9,020 nt of DNA, from contig JAUMYR010000115.1 in assembly GCA_030528545.1 (NCBI GenBank), positions 1 to 9,020 of the forward strand. Reading direction: 5' to 3'. Shown here piece by piece: positions 6,433 through 9,020 of this stretch. The notes below the pieces were generated by a model. The model searched no databases, was not told where the DNA came from, and saw nothing but the letters and a program-made list of their open reading frames with translations. The translations under genes and the position numbers were made by a program. The stretch is from Propionibacteriaceae bacterium (GTDB taxonomy: Bacteria; Actinomycetota; Actinomycetes; Propionibacteriales; Propionibacteriaceae). Each line of letters begins with the position of its first letter. The first letter of the stretch is position 1.

Positions 6433-7323
6433 CCGTTCGGCGTCCTCTTTGACCCGCACGGCGAGGCAGGAGCCGCTGCCCCGCAGTTCCAACTCGGGAT
6501 AGCCCTGGAGCATCCGTGACAGGTTCGTGTGACCATAGACCTTCGGGGAAAAAGAGGGGTCCGCGGCACGCAGCTGGCTGCCCACCCGGGTCAGCGGAAC
6601 CCATCTGCCCGGTGTGGCCGCACCCAGTGCTTTCACCGTGTCCTGGAGCGTCCTGGGATAGCGCTTGGGCCGCGGGGAGGGAGGAACATTTTTAGGGGTT
6701 GCCGCACCGGGTGCCGCGACGGTTTTCTTCGCGGCCGCGGGTTTCTTCTGCCCTGATGCGTCCGTACCGGGTAAAACCTTGAGGGCCACGGAGGGCTTTG
6801 TCGGCTTTTTCGGTTTGGCGGCCGGTGCTGGCGTCCCGGCGGTAATTGCCGTTGAACCCCCGGCCGATTTCTCCGGGCCACCATGGAGGTGGAAGCAGTC
6901 CGCAGCGTTACGCAGCGCTTTCGGGGAACGTGCGTCCCCGATCAGGTGAATCCTGGCGTTGCGTTCCCGGAGCTTGCGGCACAGGTAGGCGAAGTCGGAG
7001 TCACTGGTGACCAGGCAAAACACATCGGCGCGCCCAGTCAGCAGGTCCTCCATCGCGTCCACTGCGAGCGCGATATCCGCAGTGTTCTTCCCTGCGGCAT
7101 AGCTGAACTGGAGGCATGGCGAGAAAGCGGCCTCGACGAGTTTCTCCTGCCACTTCCCAGACAGGGAGGAGAGATTTCCATAGCCGCGGCGAACCACCGG
7201 TTCTCCCACCGTCCGCGCGACGTTCATCGCGCGATCGAGCATCTCCGGTGTGGAATTATCACAATCCACCAAGACCGCCACTTTTGGCGCATCACTACTG
7301 CCGTTCAACAACCCCCACCCCAT
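6424..7323 (-). CDS. NYN (PIN-like nuclease) - OST-HTH/LOTUS domain protein
   Basis: A 299-residue predicted cytosolic protein. Residues ~14-145 form a NYN/LabA-like PIN-fold nuclease domain with the acidic metal-site residues in place: VAVLVDCDN (Asp20, Asp22), KNTADIALAVDAMED (Asp83, Asp89) and LVTSDSDFAYL (Asp108, Asp110). A low-complexity Ala/Pro/Lys linker (~150-220) follows. The C-terminal ~75 residues form an OST-HTH/LOTUS module (RTLQDTVKALG ... KVYGHTNLSRMLQGYPELEL), a winged-helix RNA-binding domain. The pairing is a known bacterial arrangement thought to act on RNA; the target is unknown. The ATG at 7323 has no clear Shine-Dalgarno, so it may be leaderless, or a TTG a few codons in may be used. 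Its stop overlaps the right copy of the hutI-end repeat, and it diverges from the RiPP operon with a 360-base gap. Confidence 0.88.
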   Translation of the reverse strand: MGWGLLNGSSDAPKVAVLVDCDNSTPEMLDRAMNVARTVGEPVVRRGYGNLSSLSGKWQEKLVEAAFSPCLQFSYAAGKNTADIALAVDAMEDLLTGRADVFCLVTSDSDFAYLCRKLRERNARIHLIGDARSPKALRNAADCFHLHGGPEKSAGGSTAITAGTPAPAAKPKKPTKPSVALKVLPGTDASGQKKPAAAKKTVAAPGAATPKNVPPSPRPKRYPRTLQDTVKALGAATPGRWVPLTRVGSQLRAADPSFSPKVYGHTNLSRMLQGYPELELRGSGSCLAVRVKEDAERAA

Positions 7324-7623
7324 CGTTCACTGAACTCAACACTATTTATCCATGAAACCCGTCCCAGGATATTCCAGAAAAGCCAGATCCGCAGCATAGG
7401 GGCGCGCGCCACCGCTCAGGAGGCCGAGCCGAACCCCTCCTACGATCCGACCCCATCCACCAGCGGGCTCTCTAGCCCCGCGCAGCCGAGACCGGCGAGA
7501 CCCCACAGCGGACGGCCGCACAGCCGGGACGCGCCAGGCAGCGTCAGCCATAGGCCAATGCCCGCAGCTCGCGCGGGAGCCTGCGGCAGGAAACCGAGAA
7601 CGGGTACCAGACCCCGCAAACTA
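7324..7623. other. Divergent intergenic region
   Basis: Between the NYN start and the RiPP promoter. The part next to the NYN gene is AT-richer (aaatagtgttgagttcag on the - strand) and could hold its promoter, but no convincing -35/-10 pair is seen. The middle is GC-rich with short frames lacking ribosome binding sites. A - strand frame (7440-7646) is hydrophobic (GIGLWLTLPGASRLCG) but begins inside the RiPP promoter palindrome and has no ribosome binding site. Confidence 0.4.
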
Positions 7624-7646
7624 TTGATAATGACCGCCATTATCAA
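7624..7646. promoter_or_regulatory. Perfect 9-5-9 palindrome, probable operator
   Basis: TTGATAATG (7624-7632), ACCGC, CATTATCAA (7638-7646): arms fully complementary, total 23 bp. AT-rich arms are striking in a GC-rich background. It coincides with the -35 element and most of the spacer of the inferred promoter, so a bound protein would block RNA polymerase. The ATAATG/CATTAT arms resemble the half-sites of Fur-superfamily metal repressors (Zur/Fur), though the GC-rich centre does not match the usual core. TetR- or MarR-type repressors are alternatives. Confidence 0.7.
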
Positions 7647-7653
7647 TTACTAT
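7624..7653 (+). promoter_or_regulatory. Promoter of the RiPP operon
   Basis: -35 TTGATA (7624-7629) and -10 TACTAT (7648-7653) with an 18-base spacer: one mismatch to each of the consensus TTGACA and TATAAT boxes. Transcription would start near 7660, leaving a leader of about 24 bases with the ribosome binding site. The elements frame the palindrome described separately. Confidence 0.6.
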
Positions 7654-7670
7654 CTCGAGCAGATCACGGA

Positions 7671-7679
7671 AAGGAGGTG
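7671..7679 (+). promoter_or_regulatory. Strong ribosome binding site of the precursor gene
   Basis: AAGGAGGTG is near-perfectly complementary to the 16S rRNA 3' end, six to seven bases before ATG 7684. It decides the start: the in-frame upstream ATG at 7630 lies inside the operator palindrome, upstream of the expected transcription start, and has no ribosome binding site. Confidence 0.85.
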
Positions 7680-7683
7680 TCCT

Positions 7684-7794
7684 ATGAACCAGGATCTGAC
7701 GTTCGAAGTCGTCGCGCCTCAGCGCGGCAGCGCCTCCGTGGCGCATCCGACCTGCTCGAACGCTCTCGTTGAAGACCTCTTCGGCGACGAGTGA
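7684..7794 (+). CDS. Candidate RiPP precursor peptide, 36 aa
   Basis: ATG 7684 to TGA 7792-7794, with the best ribosome binding site in the window and its own promoter. The product begins MNQDLTFEVVAP and has a middle rich in modifiable residues, QRGSASVAHPTCSN (Ser16, Ser18, His21, Thr23, Cys24, Ser25). It ends in an acidic ALVEDLFGDE tail. It is followed by a strong hairpin and then a gene resembling leader-binding F-proteins of azole RiPP pathways, the usual order precursor - partial terminator - enzymes. The Thr-Cys-Ser cluster would be the natural target for heterocycle or dehydration chemistry. The motif-like VEDLFGDE end could be a C-terminal recognition (follower) sequence, with the N-terminal LTFEVV as the alternative leader. 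I do not recognise a described RiPP class from it. That it is a genuine small gene is well supported; its role is inferred from context. Confidence 0.72.
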   Translation: MNQDLTFEVVAPQRGSASVAHPTCSNALVEDLFGDE

Positions 7795-7801
7795 CCACGA
7801 C

Positions 7802-7832
7802 GCGGTGAGGTGGGGGCGTCCCACCTCACCGC
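7802..7832 (+). terminator. 13-bp-stem hairpin between precursor and next gene
   Basis: GCGGTGAGGTGGG (7802-7814) and CCCACCTCACCGC (7820-7832) are perfectly complementary with a 5-base loop. The hairpin starts seven bases after the precursor stop and ends 17 bases before the next gene's ribosome binding site, with no T-run. It probably acts as a partial terminator or 3' mRNA stabiliser, so that precursor mRNA exceeds enzyme mRNA, as is common in RiPP operons. Confidence 0.8.
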
Positions 7833-7861
7833 CCGGCCCTCAAGGCACCAAGGAGTATGCC

Positions 7862-8554
7862 ATGTCTGCCTCCAGCGCGCTGATCGACACCACGCTCGCC
7901 GACGGCGTCTGCCTGTTCCGCACCGGCGGCGGGTGGGCACTACGCCGCCCGGACGGCCTCTTCGTCCGGCTGCACGGCGCGGCCGCCGGTGCGCTGGATC
8001 AGGCCACCGAGGTCGGAAACGATCCCGTGCTCGGCCCCGCTTTCGCCGAGGCCGGGTACCTTCACGAGGGCGCCGCCGCCAGCGTCCACCCAAACCTGCG
8101 CCCCCACGGCCGGGGGGTGCTGCACGACATGGTCGCGCCGCTGCTCACCGCCGCGTCCACCCAGAATGGTGAGGTCCCGCCCGTCCACTGCCTTCTTCTC
8201 GACGCCCCGCCCACGGCCCCCACCGAGGACTACGCCCTGACCGCCTGGGCCGAGGGCGACCGGGTTCTCGTCAGCCCGTTCGCCCCCGCGGGAGAGGCCG
8301 AGCCCTGCCTCGTCACCGACGTCATCGCCCGGCGGATCGCCGCCTCCGCAACCCCCGACCTGCTGCGGGACCGCCTCAGCGACCCCGGACGCCGCCCGCC
8401 GCTCCGGCTGAACACGCCCGCGGCGCTGCTCGTCGCCCACCTCATCGCCCGCCAGGTGCACGATGTGCCCGCCAGCCGCAGGCGCCTCTACAGCCTCGAC
8501 ACCGCGGCTGGCCAGTGGGAACAGCACCTGGTCTATCCGGTGCCGCGCCCGTGA
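7862..8554 (+). CDS. Leader-peptide-binding protein of Ocin-ThiF / F-protein type (putative)
   Basis: A 230-residue cytosolic protein; ATG 7862 follows AAGGAG (7850-7855) at six bases. Residues ~8-68 (LADGVCLFRTGGGWALRRPDGLFVRLHGAAAGALDQ) look like the winged-helix RiPP recognition element at the N-terminus of these proteins. Residues ~130-160 (EGDRVLVSPFAPAGEAEPCLVTDVIARRIA) resemble the 'G-V-V-GP-V-PG-T-PCL-C---RR' stretch of ThiF-like TOMM partners, with Cys149 kept but the second Cys of the usual CLxC replaced (CLVT). The end (LYSLDTAAGQWEQHLVYPVP) also fits. Such proteins bind the precursor leader and present it to a YcaO cyclodehydratase. No ATP-binding ThiF motif is visible, so a scaffold rather than enzymatic role is likely. 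It is shorter than most family members. The family call comes from motif resemblance by eye and remains moderate. It is coupled to the next gene by a GTGA overlap. Confidence 0.55.
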   Translation: MSASSALIDTTLADGVCLFRTGGGWALRRPDGLFVRLHGAAAGALDQATEVGNDPVLGPAFAEAGYLHEGAAASVHPNLRPHGRGVLHDMVAPLLTAASTQNGEVPPVHCLLLDAPPTAPTEDYALTAWAEGDRVLVSPFAPAGEAEPCLVTDVIARRIAASATPDLLRDRLSDPGRRPPLRLNTPAALLVAHLIARQVHDVPASRRRLYSLDTAAGQWEQHLVYPVPRP

Positions 8555-9020
8555 ACACTATCCGGGTCACCACCGACGATGGGCTGAGCCTGCACACCGA
8601 GATCACGCTGCCCGAGCGTCTCCCCGCCCCCGCCGTACTCATCCGCACCCCCTACGGCACCTCCGCTCACCGGCAGGAGGCCAACGGCTGGGCCAAGCGG
8701 GGATATGCCGCCGTGGTCCAGGACGTGCGTGGGCGGTACCGCTCCGCCGGTTCTTGGGTGCCCTACGCCCACGAGGGCGGGGACGGTGCGGCCACCATCT
8801 CCGCCGTCGCGGCCAGCCAGTGGTGCGACGGCCGGGTCGTGTGCCTGGGCTCCTCCTATAGCGCCCACTGCGCGCTGAGCGCGGCCGCCGCCAACCCCGG
8901 CCCGGTGGCGGCCATCGTGGTGACCGTGCCCGCCCTGTCCCTGCGCCGGGTGGCCCGCGACCGCGACGGGACTCCCCGCTTCTACGGTCACTCCTGGTGG
9001 TGGTTCCAGCACGGGCAGGG
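8551..9020 (+). CDS. CocE/NonD-family (S15-like) alpha/beta hydrolase, N-terminal part
   Basis: GTG 8551 overlaps the preceding stop (GTGA), and the frame runs to the window edge (156 full codons seen). Landmarks of the CocE/X-Pro-dipeptidyl-peptidase-like family: VLIRTPYG (31-36 region, Tyr35 in the oxyanion position), GYAAVVQDVRGRYRSAGSWVPY (51-72, with DVRG), HEGGDGAATISAVAASQWCDGRV, and the nucleophile elbow CLGSSYSAH with Ser102 in GxSY. The catalytic Asp and His lie beyond 9020. Family members cleave esters, acylated amides or Xaa-Pro peptide bonds. As the third gene of the RiPP operon it could remove the leader or follower, or act on the matured product. The usual Gly after SY (GxSYxG) is Ala here. 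There is no signal peptide, so it acts in the cytosol if this start is right. Confidence 0.85.
   Translation, partial: MNTIRVTTDDGLSLHTEITLPERLPAPAVLIRTPYGTSAHRQEANGWAKRGYAAVVQDVRGRYRSAGSWVPYAHEGGDGAATISAVAASQWCDGRVVCLGSSYSAHCALSAAAANPGPVAAIVVTVPALSLRRVARDRDGTPRFYGHSWWWFQHGQ

Noticed and set aside
7440..7646. 68-codon hydrophobic frame on the - strand
   Set aside because: Starts inside the RiPP promoter palindrome, has no ribosome binding site and no recognisable family; could be a remnant but support is too thin.
6883..7683. Long + strand frame running into the precursor peptide (303 codons in all)
   Set aside because: It is antisense to the NYN domain and then crosses the promoter; only the last 36 codons, after the strong ribosome binding site, look real.
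7940..8527. 195-codon - strand frame opposite the F-type gene
   Set aside because: Gly/Val/Glu-rich antisense shadow; the + strand gene has a ribosome binding site and coupled stop/start.
1..9020. tRNA, rRNA or CRISPR array
   Set aside because: No cloverleaf-like GTTC/GGTTCGA contexts with acceptor pairing and no regularly spaced repeats were seen; searched by eye only.

Overview
The window is actinomycete chromosome. Most of it is very GC-rich, with strong G/C bias at third codon positions, GTG starts and overlapping stop/start junctions (ATGA, GTGA). I cannot name a genus from the sequence alone.

Left part (1-1887, + strand): the end of a histidine-utilisation operon. It holds the C-terminus of a formimidoylglutamate deiminase (HutF-type), a small dual-specificity-type tyrosine phosphatase wedged between the two hut genes by overlapping starts and stops, and a complete imidazolonepropionase (hutI).

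Middle part (about 1901-6382): a block of clearly lower GC. It carries a two-gene FtsX/MacB-type ABC exporter on the - strand (ATPase 4612-5334, permease 2687-4615), a small helical protein that may be a 5'-truncated remnant (1915-2112), short candidate peptide ORFs and long stretches with no convincing gene. The block is bounded by a 50-bp imperfect direct repeat (1851-1900 and 6383-6432, 46/50 identical). The repeat spans the end and stop codon of hutI. This is what remains when an element inserts at a gene's 3' end and regenerates it. No integrase or transposase is recognisable inside.

Right part (6424-9020): a NYN-LOTUS (PIN-like nuclease fold plus OST-HTH) protein on the - strand, whose stop lies inside the right repeat. 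The simplest ancestral order is hutI and the NYN gene facing each other tail to tail. Transcribed away from it is the start of what looks like a RiPP (ribosomally made, modified peptide) gene cluster: a promoter whose -35 and spacer are filled by a perfect 9-5-9 palindrome, a strong ribosome binding site, a 36-residue candidate precursor peptide, a 13-bp-stem hairpin, a 230-residue protein resembling the leader-binding Ocin-ThiF/'F-protein' family of azole RiPP pathways, and a CocE/NonD (S15-like) alpha/beta hydrolase that runs off the window. The order precursor - hairpin - leader-binding protein - hydrolase, with coupled translation of the last two, suggests one operon. The core modifying enzymes (YcaO, dehydrogenase, transporter) would have to lie beyond 9020.
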